From: Planctomycetota bacterium
GTDB lineage: Bacteria > Planctomycetota > SZUA-567
Reading direction: 5' to 3'
Length of the DNA: 11,932 nucleotides
Assembly: GCA_020861125.1 (NCBI GenBank)
Contig: JAJBSZ010000493.1
Coordinates: forward strand, 1 to 11,932
The first letter of the stretch is position 1; each line of letters starts with the position of its first letter. The notes below the pieces were generated by a model that saw only the letters and a list, made by a program, of their open reading frames with translations, was not told the DNA's origin and ran no database searches. A program made the translations under genes and the position numbers. Below, one piece after another: positions 1-7,700 of this stretch.

Positions 1-393
1 GTTCAGGTTGCTGGGCTCCACGGTATCAGAATCCACCAGCATCAGATGACCGACGCCGGTGCGGGCCAGCAGGACGGCGATGTTGGAGCCGAGGCCGCCT
101 TCGCCGAGTTTCCCCATAATCTCGTAGCCGCCGATACGCTGGCCGCGGGCCCGGGCGTCGCGGATGAGTCGCTCTTTGGCCTTATATACCGCCCACACCT
201 GATCGGATTTCAGAACGCCTTTTTCCAGCAGAACGTCTTCCACCGGCCGCCGGGGTTTGCCGGCTTCGGCTTCCTTGTTGATGGTGCGTTCCGCCTCCTC
301 CAGCTGTTCCCGGGTCAGCACCCGGTGCGCGATGGCCAGGGTGGCGAAATCCAGATCCTTCTCCATATCCGGAAGTTCTGCGTTTTCAGCCAC
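1..393 (-). CDS. Partial gene: Ser/Thr-kinase-like N-terminus joined to a ThiF/E1-like sequence (possible chimera)
   Basis: The gene runs off the window; 131 codons are visible. The start is GTG at 391-393, preceded by a strong AAGGGGG ribosome site six bases upstream. Residues about 15-85 are a charged helical region (LTREQLEEAE, then PVEDVLLEKGVL) like the regulatory segment that precedes many kinase domains in Planctomycetes and relatives. It leads into IGGYEIMGKLGEGG (87-100), which reads as the first strand and glycine-rich ATP loop of a Hanks-type Ser/Thr kinase. From GGLGSNIAVLLARTGVGH (99-116) to VEPSNLN (125-131) the sequence instead matches the nucleotide-binding start of ThiF/MoeB-type adenylyltransferases, where GGLGSN and a following D.V.PSNLNRQ are family hallmarks. 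No kinase VAIK lysine strand follows. So the gene is either a real in-frame fusion or an assembly join at shared Gly-rich codons; I lean to the latter. It starts 31 bases after the phosphatase stop, so it is probably in the same operon. Confidence 0.7.
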   Translation of the reverse strand, partial: MAENAELPDMEKDLDFATLAIAHRVLTREQLEEAERTINKEAEAGKPRRPVEDVLLEKGVLKSDQVWAVYKAKERLIRDARARGQRIGGYEIMGKLGEGGLGSNIAVLLARTGVGHLMLVDSDTVEPSNLN

Positions 394-424
394 GGCTTTC
401 CCCCTTCTTTGAGACAATCAGCCA

Positions 425-898
425 TCACCGGCGCGTCGCGGTTTCAAAATCGCGCACGCACTTTTCCTGGGCGGGCGTCTCGATGGAGCCGGGACGCTGC
501 TGGCGGACGAGGGCGATGGCCGCCTCCGCCCCTTGGCCGGTGTGCACCAGATAACACGCCAGCATGGTACCGGTGCGGCCGATGCCGGCGCCGCAATGCA
601 CCGCCACTGCCACGCCGTCACGAAGACAGTCGTCGACAAAGGCGACAAATTTCCGGATCTGGCCGGGCTTGGGCGGTTGGAAATCGGGTACGGGAAGATG
701 CAAACTGCGGAGGCCGACGTCGCGGAGGGCGGCCGGATCCAGCCCATTTTCAGTCAGGCTAACCAGGGCGCCGATACCCAGGCGCGACAGGCCGGTGAGG
801 TCGGAACGGGGGTTGTCCCACCCGCCCGGTTTGGCGCAGCCGGCCAGCTTGCCGGGGATGACATAGGAGAAATTCCTGGGCATCAGGGCGTCATCCAT
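425..898 (-). CDS. DUSP23/VHZ-like dual-specificity protein phosphatase
   Basis: A 157-residue single-domain cysteine phosphatase expected to remove phosphate from protein Tyr and Ser/Thr residues in the cytoplasm. The signature loop HCGAGIGRTG (101-110) gives nucleophile Cys102 and phosphate-binding Arg108. Asp72 in LPVPDFQPP is the likely general acid. RPGSIET near 135-141 and the N-terminal NFSYVIPGKLAG (9-20) closely follow the small eukaryotic/prokaryotic DUSP23 (VHZ) type, which has similar length and no extra domains. I chose ATG at 896-898, which overlaps the previous gene's TGA (ATGGATGA), suggesting translational coupling; ATG at 881-883 (MPRNFSYV) is equally compatible with the family. 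There is no clear Shine-Dalgarno for either. The downstream kinase-like gene makes a kinase/phosphatase pair plausible (inference). Confidence 0.88.
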   Translation of the reverse strand: MDDALMPRNFSYVIPGKLAGCAKPGGWDNPRSDLTGLSRLGIGALVSLTENGLDPAALRDVGLRSLHLPVPDFQPPKPGQIRKFVAFVDDCLRDGVAVAVHCGAGIGRTGTMLACYLVHTGQGAEAAIALVRQQRPGSIETPAQEKCVRDFETATRR

Positions 899-1322
899 CC
901 CATGAATCGAAGGCTTCCGCGAAATCGTAGCCGCCCTGGAAATCGGCCAGGGTGTCGGATTCACGCCGCTTCCAGGCCAGTTGCTCGTCGTTGACCATCA
1001 GGAAGACGATTTCGCCCACGTCTTCGGTCCGGCGCACACCCCAGCTTTCCAGCACCTGGCGGGCCAGACAGCCCCACCGTTCCTTGGCCAGTCGGCGCAT
1101 GGCTTCGAGAAGCTCATACCCGCTGATGTGGAAGCTCACCCCGTCCTCGCCGCGGGAGGCTGCCACGTCCCGGGGTTGCATCTCCCCCGACTTCAGCCAT
1201 TGCACCGCCGCCGCCACCACCTCGTTCAGGAAAAAAAACGCGGCCGGATCGAACCGGCCATCGCTCTGGGCGATGTGCACAATCCTGTCCCGCACCTGTT
1301 CCGGCGACATGCTTTCGTTCAT
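891..1322 (-). CDS. Minf_1886 / TIGR04138-type conserved hypothetical protein
   Basis: A 143-residue soluble protein of unknown function. It matches from memory the conserved family found mainly in Verrucomicrobia and Planctomycetes: FHISGYELLEAMRRLAKERWG (around 64-84), VLESWGVRRTEDVGEIVFLMV (90-110) and the closing DFQGGYDF (127-134). There is no signal peptide, membrane segment or obvious catalytic motif. The N-terminal part (VRDRIVHIAQSDGRFDPAAFFFLNEVV) is the usual helical start in this family. The ATG at 1320-1322 overlaps the ricT stop in an ATGA, a classic coupling arrangement, so the two proteins are made together. An open frame continues upstream to 1832, but that part only shadows ricT and is not coding. 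The family assignment is by motif recall; the role is unknown. Confidence 0.85.
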   Translation of the reverse strand: MNESMSPEQVRDRIVHIAQSDGRFDPAAFFFLNEVVAAAVQWLKSGEMQPRDVAASRGEDGVSFHISGYELLEAMRRLAKERWGCLARQVLESWGVRRTEDVGEIVFLMVNDEQLAWKRRESDTLADFQGGYDFAEAFDSWDG

Positions 1323-2329
1323 GATGGCGGCTGGCGTCCTTTTTCCTCTCCGGCGGCGGGTTCTCCGGGCGGCGCCGGGCGATCCGGTTCGGCGGGTTCC
1401 GGCGGCCTCTCCGGTCGTGGCGCCCGGTCGGGCCGGCCCCGGCGAATGCTGTCGCCGCGGGGGGGACGACCCTTGGCCTGGGTGTCGGACCGGGCCGGAT
1501 AGACGCCGCTGTTGCCGCGGCCGCGCCGGCCCTGAATTTCCTTGATGGCGGACAGGTGCACGGTTTCCTGGCTGCCGTCCGGCAGCGCCAGGACGATTTC
1601 CTGCCGGAACATGTCGGTGGCCACGACTTCGCCCGTCACCGTGTCTGTGACGCAGACTGCGCCCCGGGCCGGCATCTCCGCCTGCAGGGTCGAATACACT
1701 TCGTCCTCGAAGCGGAGACAGCACATGAGCCGGCCGCAGTGACCGGATATTTTCGAGGGGTCCAGCGTGGTCTTCTGCATTTTTGCCATGCGCATGGTCA
1801 CCGGCTCGAGGTTGCGGATAAAGGTCCGGCAACAGAGCTCGCGGCCGCAGTGCTCATAGTCGGCCAGGAGCCGCGCTTCGTCCCGGACGCCGATCTGGCG
1901 CATTTCGATGCGGGTCCGGTAGCGGCGGGCGAGTTCTTTCACCAGTTCCCGGAAGTCGACCCGGTTTTCGGCAAGAAAGTAAAAGATGATTTTGTCGCCG
2001 GAGAACAGGTGCTCCACTCCCACCAGCCGCATGGGCAGGGCGCGCTCGCGGATGCACTGCTGGCAGGTGGCGAATTCCTCCGGCTCCTTGGCTTCGCGGA
2101 TGTGGCCAAGAATGCTCCGGTCGGCGTCGTTGACGCTGCGGAGGAGCTCGCCCTGCACCTCCTCGTCACCGGCGGCGGTCCGGGGCCGGCCCATGGCCTC
2201 GCCGACGTCGATGCCCCGGCTGGTCTTGACGATTACCTCGTCGCCGGCCCGGCATTCGTCCGTTTCGGCCGCGAATTTTTCGGTGGTGGCCATGAGGCCG
2301 TAGCGCACCGTTACGATGAAATTTGCCAT
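1319..2329 (-). CDS. ricT: PSP1/RicT-family protein with basic proline-rich tail
   Basis: A 336-residue cytoplasmic protein. In Bacillus subtilis the homologue RicT (YaaT) joins RicA and RicF in an iron-sulfur complex that steers RNase Y and affects sporulation and competence; its role outside Firmicutes is poorly known. The PSP1 core is clear: HCGRELCC (160-167) and GHCGRLMCC (197-204) carry the cysteine sets expected to bind an Fe-S cluster, with a further CQQC at 89-92. Residues about 265-336 form a disordered tail rich in Arg, Pro and Gly, absent from the short Bacillus protein. The start is ATG at 2327-2329 with GAGGTG about nine bases upstream; the open frame continues upstream without family resemblance. 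It overlaps the next gene by 4 bases. No RicA or RicF homologue is visible here. Confidence 0.9.
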   Translation of the reverse strand: MANFIVTVRYGLMATTEKFAAETDECRAGDEVIVKTSRGIDVGEAMGRPRTAAGDEEVQGELLRSVNDADRSILGHIREAKEPEEFATCQQCIRERALPMRLVGVEHLFSGDKIIFYFLAENRVDFRELVKELARRYRTRIEMRQIGVRDEARLLADYEHCGRELCCRTFIRNLEPVTMRMAKMQKTTLDPSKISGHCGRLMCCLRFEDEVYSTLQAEMPARGAVCVTDTVTGEVVATDMFRQEIVLALPDGSQETVHLSAIKEIQGRRGRGNSGVYPARSDTQAKGRPPRGDSIRRGRPDRAPRPERPPEPAEPDRPAPPGEPAAGEEKGRQPPS

Positions 2330-2394
2330 AACGCGGAGCACCTCGCTGTCAACCGTCAATCCCCGGGGGCAATCCCGGCCCGCTGCCGGTGGCC

Positions 2395-2868
2395 TCAGGC
2401 GCCGGCGGGCAGGGGCATCTTCATGGCAATTTCCCCGCAATCCGGGAATTTCGGGCATTTGACGCACACCAGCCAGACCTTGTGGGGCAGGGTATTGCGA
2501 TCCACCGTGGTGAAGCCGAACCGGCGGAAAAACTCCGGCACGTAGGTCAGGGTGAAGATTTCCTCCGCTCCCAACGTTTTGGCGTCGGCCAGCGCCGCCT
2601 CCACCAGCCGGCGGCCAACCCCATGGCTCTGCCATTCACGAGCCACCGCCAGCGACCGCAGTTCCACCAGCCGATCCCAGGTGGCGTCGATGGCGACGCA
2701 GCCGATGACGGTTCCGTCCGGCAGTTCGGCCACCTGAAAATTTCTGATCCGCTCCAGAGTATCGCCGACGGACAGCGGGATCATGATCCCTTCGTTGCCG
2801 AAATCCCTGGTGACGCCAACAATGGCGACGACATCCTGCAGCCGCGCCCGCCGTATGCTTATGTCCAC
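2395..2868 (-). CDS. GNAT N-acetyltransferase, ArgA/N-acetylglutamate-synthase-like
   Basis: A single-domain acetyltransferase of 157 residues that uses acetyl-CoA. The acetyl-CoA pyrophosphate loop is REWQSHGVGRRLVEAAL (about 77-93), preceded by the ELRSLAV strand; FFRRFGF (113-119) is the usual closing helix-strand of GNATs. Short ArgA-like enzymes, which may acetylate glutamate in arginine synthesis, share this layout and the HKVW...C..CPKFP.C ending, but the substrate cannot be read from sequence. Three cysteines (135, 138, 144) could bind metal. Start choice: AGAAGG (2875-2880) abuts ATG at 2872-2874, far too close, but lies six bases from GTG at 2866-2868, so GTG is preferred. It lies 115 bases after the RNase gene and 65 before ricT. 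Confidence 0.85.
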   Translation of the reverse strand: MDISIRRARLQDVVAIVGVTRDFGNEGIMIPLSVGDTLERIRNFQVAELPDGTVIGCVAIDATWDRLVELRSLAVAREWQSHGVGRRLVEAALADAKTLGAEEIFTLTYVPEFFRRFGFTTVDRNTLPHKVWLVCVKCPKFPDCGEIAMKMPLPAGA

Positions 2869-2983
2869 AGCCATCCTTCTCGATTTCCGGCCTGAACCGG
2901 TACGCAGTCCGGGCCGGACGGCCGCAGGCCGCCCCCCAATACTACATAAACGCCGAGGGGAACAAAGGGAAAAAGATTCCGCC

Positions 2984-4591
2984 CTAATCCTCTTGCCGCA
3001 GCCAGTCGAGCTGGATTTCTCCGAATTTCAGGCCCGGATCGGCAGCGATGACCACCGTGGCGGACCGTTCAGCCTCGATGGCGGCGAGTTCCGCCCGTTT
3101 GGCATTGGCCAGATCCAGGGCCGCATCCGGGTGCAGGCGGACCCGAACCCCGCCGGCGTGGTCGTCCAGAAACGCGCGGATTTTCCGCACCAGCTCAAGG
3201 CCGTGGATATCCATGGATTTCCGAATCCCCGTGCCGTCGCAGGTGGGGCAGGAGGTGTAGAGGGTTTTCTTGACGCTCTGCCGGATCCGCTGCCGGGTCA
3301 TTTCCATGACGCCCAATTGGCTGATGGGCAGGATGGTGGTGCGGGCGCGATCCCGTCGGGCGGCGTTGCGGAACGTCTCCTCCACCGCCCGGCGGTCGCC
3401 GGCGCCGTCCATGTCGATAAAATCGATCATCACCAGCCCGCCGAGATCCCGCAGCCGAAGCTGGCGGGCCACCTCCGCCGCCGCCTCCTTGTTCATGGCC
3501 AGGATGGTTTCGCGGGTGGAATCGCCTTTGCGGAATCGGCCGGTATTGACGTCGATGGCGACCAGAGCTTCGGTTTGTTCGATTACCAGTTCCCCACCCG
3601 AAGGCAGACGGACGGAGCGGTCGAAGGTGCGCTCGATGGATTGTTCCACCCCGTAGCGATCGAAAATCGGTTCGTTGTCCTGGTAGAGGTACAGCCGCTC
3701 GGTGAAATCGGGCATGAATGCTTCCAGGAAGTTTTTCGCCTGGTTGAAGCCCTGTTCGCTGTCGATAATGATTTCTTCCACATCATCATACACGAAGTCC
3801 CGAATGGCCCGTACCACCAGATCCGATTCCTGGTAGAGGGCGACCGGCGGCTTGGCCTTTTTCGCCTGAACCTTGATGGCGTCCCAGAGGCGGGTTAGGC
3901 AGGAGAGGTCGTTTTGCAGCTCTTCTTGCCCCCGGCCCATTCCGGCGGTGCGGATAATATAGCCCATGTCCCGGGGCGGTTCCAGCCGATCCAGTATCGC
4001 CTTGAGGCTGGCGCGTTCCTTGTCGTCGGTGATCTTCTTGCTGACGCCACGCTTGGCGACGGCGGGCATGAGGACGAGGTAGCGTCCGGGAAGGGAGATA
4101 TAGGTGGTGAGGCTCGGCCCTTTGTTGGCCAGTTGTTCCCGAGTGATCTGAACCAGCACCTCCTGGCCCTTGTAGAGCATATCCTCGATGGCGGGCCGGC
4201 CGGAACCGGACTTTTCCTTGCGCTTACGGCGTTTCAGGATGTCGTCGTAGCCGCCGAAGGGGGGAATGACGTCGGAAGCGTGCAGGAAGCCATTTTTTTC
4301 ACCGCCAATGTCGACGAAGGCGGCTTGGAGGGTCGGCTCGATGTTTTGTACTTTGCCCTTGTAAATATTGCCGTGGGCAAAGCCGTTGGCGGAACGTTCA
4401 ATGTAGAGTTCCTCGAGGCCGCCGGGGCCGGCGATAGCGACCCGCAATTGTTCCGAGTCAAACACATTCATCAGAACGCGCCGGAGGGGAAGTTTGCTAT
4501 CGGCCAGGGTTCTGACCGGGGGTTTTTTACTTGCCGTCCGGGTTGCCGCCGGTTGATCTTCCGCCTTGGTCCGCTCTCGTCTTCGCGCCAC
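2984..4591 (-). CDS. rng: Ribonuclease E/G family endoribonuclease
   Basis: A 535-residue endonuclease that cuts single-stranded AU-rich RNA in mRNA decay and rRNA maturation. After a basic 40-residue leader, the first strand (LRVAIAGPGGLEELYIER) and an S1 RNA-binding domain (about 72-165, with IYKGKVQNIEPTLQAAFVDI) follow. The catalytic core has Asp347 in AIDVNTGR and Asp390 in LVMIDFIDMD, matching the two Mg-binding aspartates of E. coli RNase E (D303, D346). CPTC (448-451) is the Zn-link cysteine pair that joins subunits. No C-terminal degradosome scaffold is present, so size favours RNase G or a short RNase E. GTG at 4589-4591 is chosen because GGAG (4598-4601) sits six bases upstream; ATG at 4469-4471 has no such site. 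A hairpin lies just upstream in the leader. Confidence 0.94.
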   Translation of the reverse strand: MARRRERTKAEDQPAATRTASKKPPVRTLADSKLPLRRVLMNVFDSEQLRVAIAGPGGLEELYIERSANGFAHGNIYKGKVQNIEPTLQAAFVDIGGEKNGFLHASDVIPPFGGYDDILKRRKRKEKSGSGRPAIEDMLYKGQEVLVQITREQLANKGPSLTTYISLPGRYLVLMPAVAKRGVSKKITDDKERASLKAILDRLEPPRDMGYIIRTAGMGRGQEELQNDLSCLTRLWDAIKVQAKKAKPPVALYQESDLVVRAIRDFVYDDVEEIIIDSEQGFNQAKNFLEAFMPDFTERLYLYQDNEPIFDRYGVEQSIERTFDRSVRLPSGGELVIEQTEALVAIDVNTGRFRKGDSTRETILAMNKEAAAEVARQLRLRDLGGLVMIDFIDMDGAGDRRAVEETFRNAARRDRARTTILPISQLGVMEMTRQRIRQSVKKTLYTSCPTCDGTGIRKSMDIHGLELVRKIRAFLDDHAGGVRVRLHPDAALDLANAKRAELAAIEAERSATVVIAADPGLKFGEIQLDWLRQED

Positions 4592-4613
4592 AGTAAACTC
4601 CGTACAGGTGCAG

Positions 4614-4639
4614 GCGTCTGCGCGTGACCACGCGGACGC
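4614..4639 (-). promoter_or_regulatory. Hairpin in the 5' leader of the RNase E/G gene
   Basis: On the minus strand GCGTC-CGCGT, a GGTC loop, then ACGCG-CA-GACGC can form a ten-pair stem with a two-base bulge. It ends 12 bases before the GGAG ribosome site and 22 before the GTG start. E. coli rne mRNA is autoregulated through hairpins in its 5' leader, which makes a similar role conceivable here, but no sequence likeness to the E. coli element is claimed. The rest of the 201-base gap (4592-4792) shows no gene; no convincing terminator for the histidine kinase and no strong promoter were seen. Confidence 0.35.
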
Positions 4640-4792
4640 GTCTTTTCGGGCGTACCGGAACGCCACCCGTGTCAGGAACGGTGCCGGGTCGCGTTACGCC
4701 GTGATTGGTTCCCTTTTTCCGGGAAGCAAGGTATTTTCCGTATTTTTGAGGGTTGACGCAAGAGATAATGCTGGGCGGCCAAAGCCATGCGG

Positions 4793-7700
4793 TCAGGTGT
4801 CCGCCCGGTCCACCAGCGTGATCCGGTCCGGGCAATGCCGGAACAGGACCTCCCGGATCATCTCCAGCGTAACCGGCTTGGTGACGTAGTCGTCCATGCC
4901 TGAAGCCAGACATTTTTCCTTGTCGCCGGCGACGGTGTTGGCGGTCAGGGCGACGATGGTGTTGCGTTCCGTACCCGGCCGCGTCTTTTCGATGAGCCGG
5001 ATCCGGCCGGTGGCCTCATAGCCGTCCATGACCCGCCTAATGCAGTCCATCAGGATCAGGTCGTACCGCTCGCCGGCGGTGATCCGCTCCACCGCTTCGG
5101 CACCGTTTTTGGCCAGCGTGGGATGGCAGCCGATTTTCTTGAGAATCCCCATTTCCACCATCTGGTTGACGGTGTTGTCCTCCACCAGGAGCACGGTGGC
5201 GGGAATCGCAACCGTACGGGTGATCCGGGTCGAACGGCGGGTGGGTCGCTTCGCCGTCAGGTCGTCGCCGGCCAGCCAGAGCCGTTCGGCCTTGAACCAG
5301 ATCTCGCTGGGGCAGAGCGGTGGCACCAGAAGGCAGTTGACGAACCGCTCGTCGACGACCGGCAGATTCTGCACATCACGGGCGGTCACCACCAGCATGA
5401 GGGTGGTCTCCGGCGTGGTTTTCTCCAGTTCCTTGAGGAACGTGGAAATTTCCTCCGCCGTCGCGAACCGGGTGTCCAGGAGCAGCAGATGGTGTTTTTT
5501 CCCGCCCGGACCGCCCGCGGCGAACCGCTGGCGCAGGTCGTCCATGGTGCCGGCGACGTCGATCACCGCGTCCACGTAGGTCATGCAGGCGATAGCGGCG
5601 TCCACGTCGGGCGGCGCGACGGCCAGGAGGACGCGCATGCCCTTCAGCACCGGTGCCATGAGCGCCGGACCGGCGCTGGCTTCCGGCTTGAGGTCGAGAG
5701 ACACTTCGCACAGGATCTCCCCGCCGCCATGGGAGACCCTGAGGCTCCCCCCCATGGCCTGGATCAGCCGCCACACCAGCGGCAGGCCGATGCGTTCCTG
5801 GAAAATGCCGCCCTGACGTTCCGGCAGGTCGGCCGATTTGAACATCTCCTCCAGCCCGGCGGCGGTCACTCCCGCCACCGGCCGAAAGCGGCTGCGCAAG
5901 GCCACCCGGTCCCGCTCGTCTTCCGAAAGCAGGAGGGACGCTTCCAGCCGCACCCGCCGATCGGCGGCGAGGCGGGCGTTGTGGGTGAGGATTTGAACGA
6001 TGATCTGGCGGATGCGTCGGGCGTCGCCTGAGTACATCGGCCGCAGGTTGAAGTCGTAGGTGAGGAACAGTTCGTTGCCCCAGGCGCCGATGATGCAGGA
6101 AACAATTTCGGCCGACTCCTCCACCAGGGCGAGGAGGGGGAACGGCGCCTGATCGGTGGAAAAGTGTTTGCTGTCGTCCTCGAACGTGGCGATGTCCATG
6201 ACTTCGTCGATAACCATCTGCAGCGTTTTGGAGCTTTTGATGATGGTTTCGGCATAGAGGCGCTGGACCGGTTCGGTGGATTCGTGTTCGATGATCAGGT
6301 CCGCCATGCCGACGATGCCGTTCATCGGCGTTCGCAGTTCATGGGACATGTTGGAGAGGAAGGCCGATTTGGCGCGGTTGGCACTGCGGGCGGCCCGGTT
6401 GGCGGCCACCAGGGCGGTGGTGTCCCAGAAGGCCTTGACCAGACCGAGGACCCGGCCGTCCGCCGCGGTCATGACGATCCGGCGGAGGATAAAAGTACGG
6501 TGCCGGTCGTGCTTGTCGGTTTCGAACTCGCTATCTGTAAAGCCGCCGCCGCGCTGCAGCATATGCCGGTCATCCTGGATTTCATCCAGGCCGAAGGGAG
6601 AGACCTCGTCGTAGGGCAGGCCGATGATGTCCTCCGGGCGGCGCACCCCGACTTCGCGGCAGAATTCCTGGTCGCACAGCCGGACGATGCGGTCGGGGTC
6701 CACGAAGCAGACGATGACCGGCAGGGTATTAATCAGCTGGAACAGAAAATGCTGCTCGGTTTTCAGGGCGTCTTCACCAGCCTTGCGAGCGGTGATGTCG
6801 AACGCCGATCCGATTATGCGGTGCCCACCGGTGGCGCCGCCGAGGCGTTTCAGGGTTTTCGACACTTCGTACACCCGTTCCTCGTCGCCGAGGTACAGGC
6901 GCTGTTCGTAGGTATGGGTGGCTCCCCGCATGTCGCGCGCCACCTCGTCCTGGTCGGCCGAATCCTCCATCTCCCGGACATTCATTGCAGCGCTGGTCCT
7001 GCCGATCACCTCTTCCTTGGATTCTTTGCCGATGACATGGACAAAGGCCTGGTTGACGAGTTCGTAGCGGCCGTCGCCGTCCTTGACGAATACGGGCATG
7101 GTCAGGCTGTCTATAATCTGCTGCAGGTGATCGCGGGCCTGACGGAGGCCGGTTTCCATGTTTTTGAGGCTGGTGATGTCGACGCTTTCCCAAATGGAAT
7201 GCCCGTCCGACGGGTCGTCGGTGAGTTTTCGGCCGAATACCATGAGGGTGACGGTGCCCCGCTCGGGATGGTTCAGGGCGACTTCGTACACCACCCCGTC
7301 GCCCCGGGTAAAACCGTGGTGGGTGGATTCGGCTGGGATGCCGTCCACCGCCACCACCGCGAAGGCCTGGTGCACGTTTTTCCCCAGGAGGTCCTGACAC
7401 CGCGTCCCGGTCATGTCGCACAAGCGCTGGTTGACGTCGACGATGATGTCGTCACGGGTTACCAATACGCCGGAGAGGTCGTTGCCGAGGGCGCCCAGCT
7501 TCAGCGCTTCCGCCCGGCTGCTGGAGTGCACGGTCAGCCAGGCCCGCTGCTGGCTTCCGAGGAGAAGAAGCATGAACAAAATGGCCGGCGGCATGAGAAG
7601 GAGAGCCAGCCGCTTGAACCGGTACAGGTCGATGACAAGGTCGACGGGCGAAAGGCTCAGCACCACCGCCCCCATGGTCTGGCCATCGTCGTTGACGATG

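Noticed and set aside
46..762. 238-codon plus-strand frame across the window start
   Set aside because: It overlaps the kinase-like fragment and the phosphatase, both with recognisable motifs and, for the former, a strong ribosome site.
1323..1832. N-terminal extension of the Minf_1886 open frame
   Set aside because: It shadows ricT out of frame; the ATGA overlap start at 1322 fits the family length.
2905..2945. GGCGGCC-TGC-GGCCGTCC hairpin after the RNase E/G stop as a terminator
   Set aside because: No T-run follows on the minus strand, and it sits closer to the next gene than to the stop.
4676..4760. TTCCC...GGGAA repeat and AT-rich run as a terminator of the histidine kinase
   Set aside because: The stem is only five pairs and there is no T-run following it on the minus strand.
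4527..4913. 128-codon minus frame bridging the kinase end and the RNase leader
   Set aside because: It overlaps the receiver domain out of frame and has no family resemblance.
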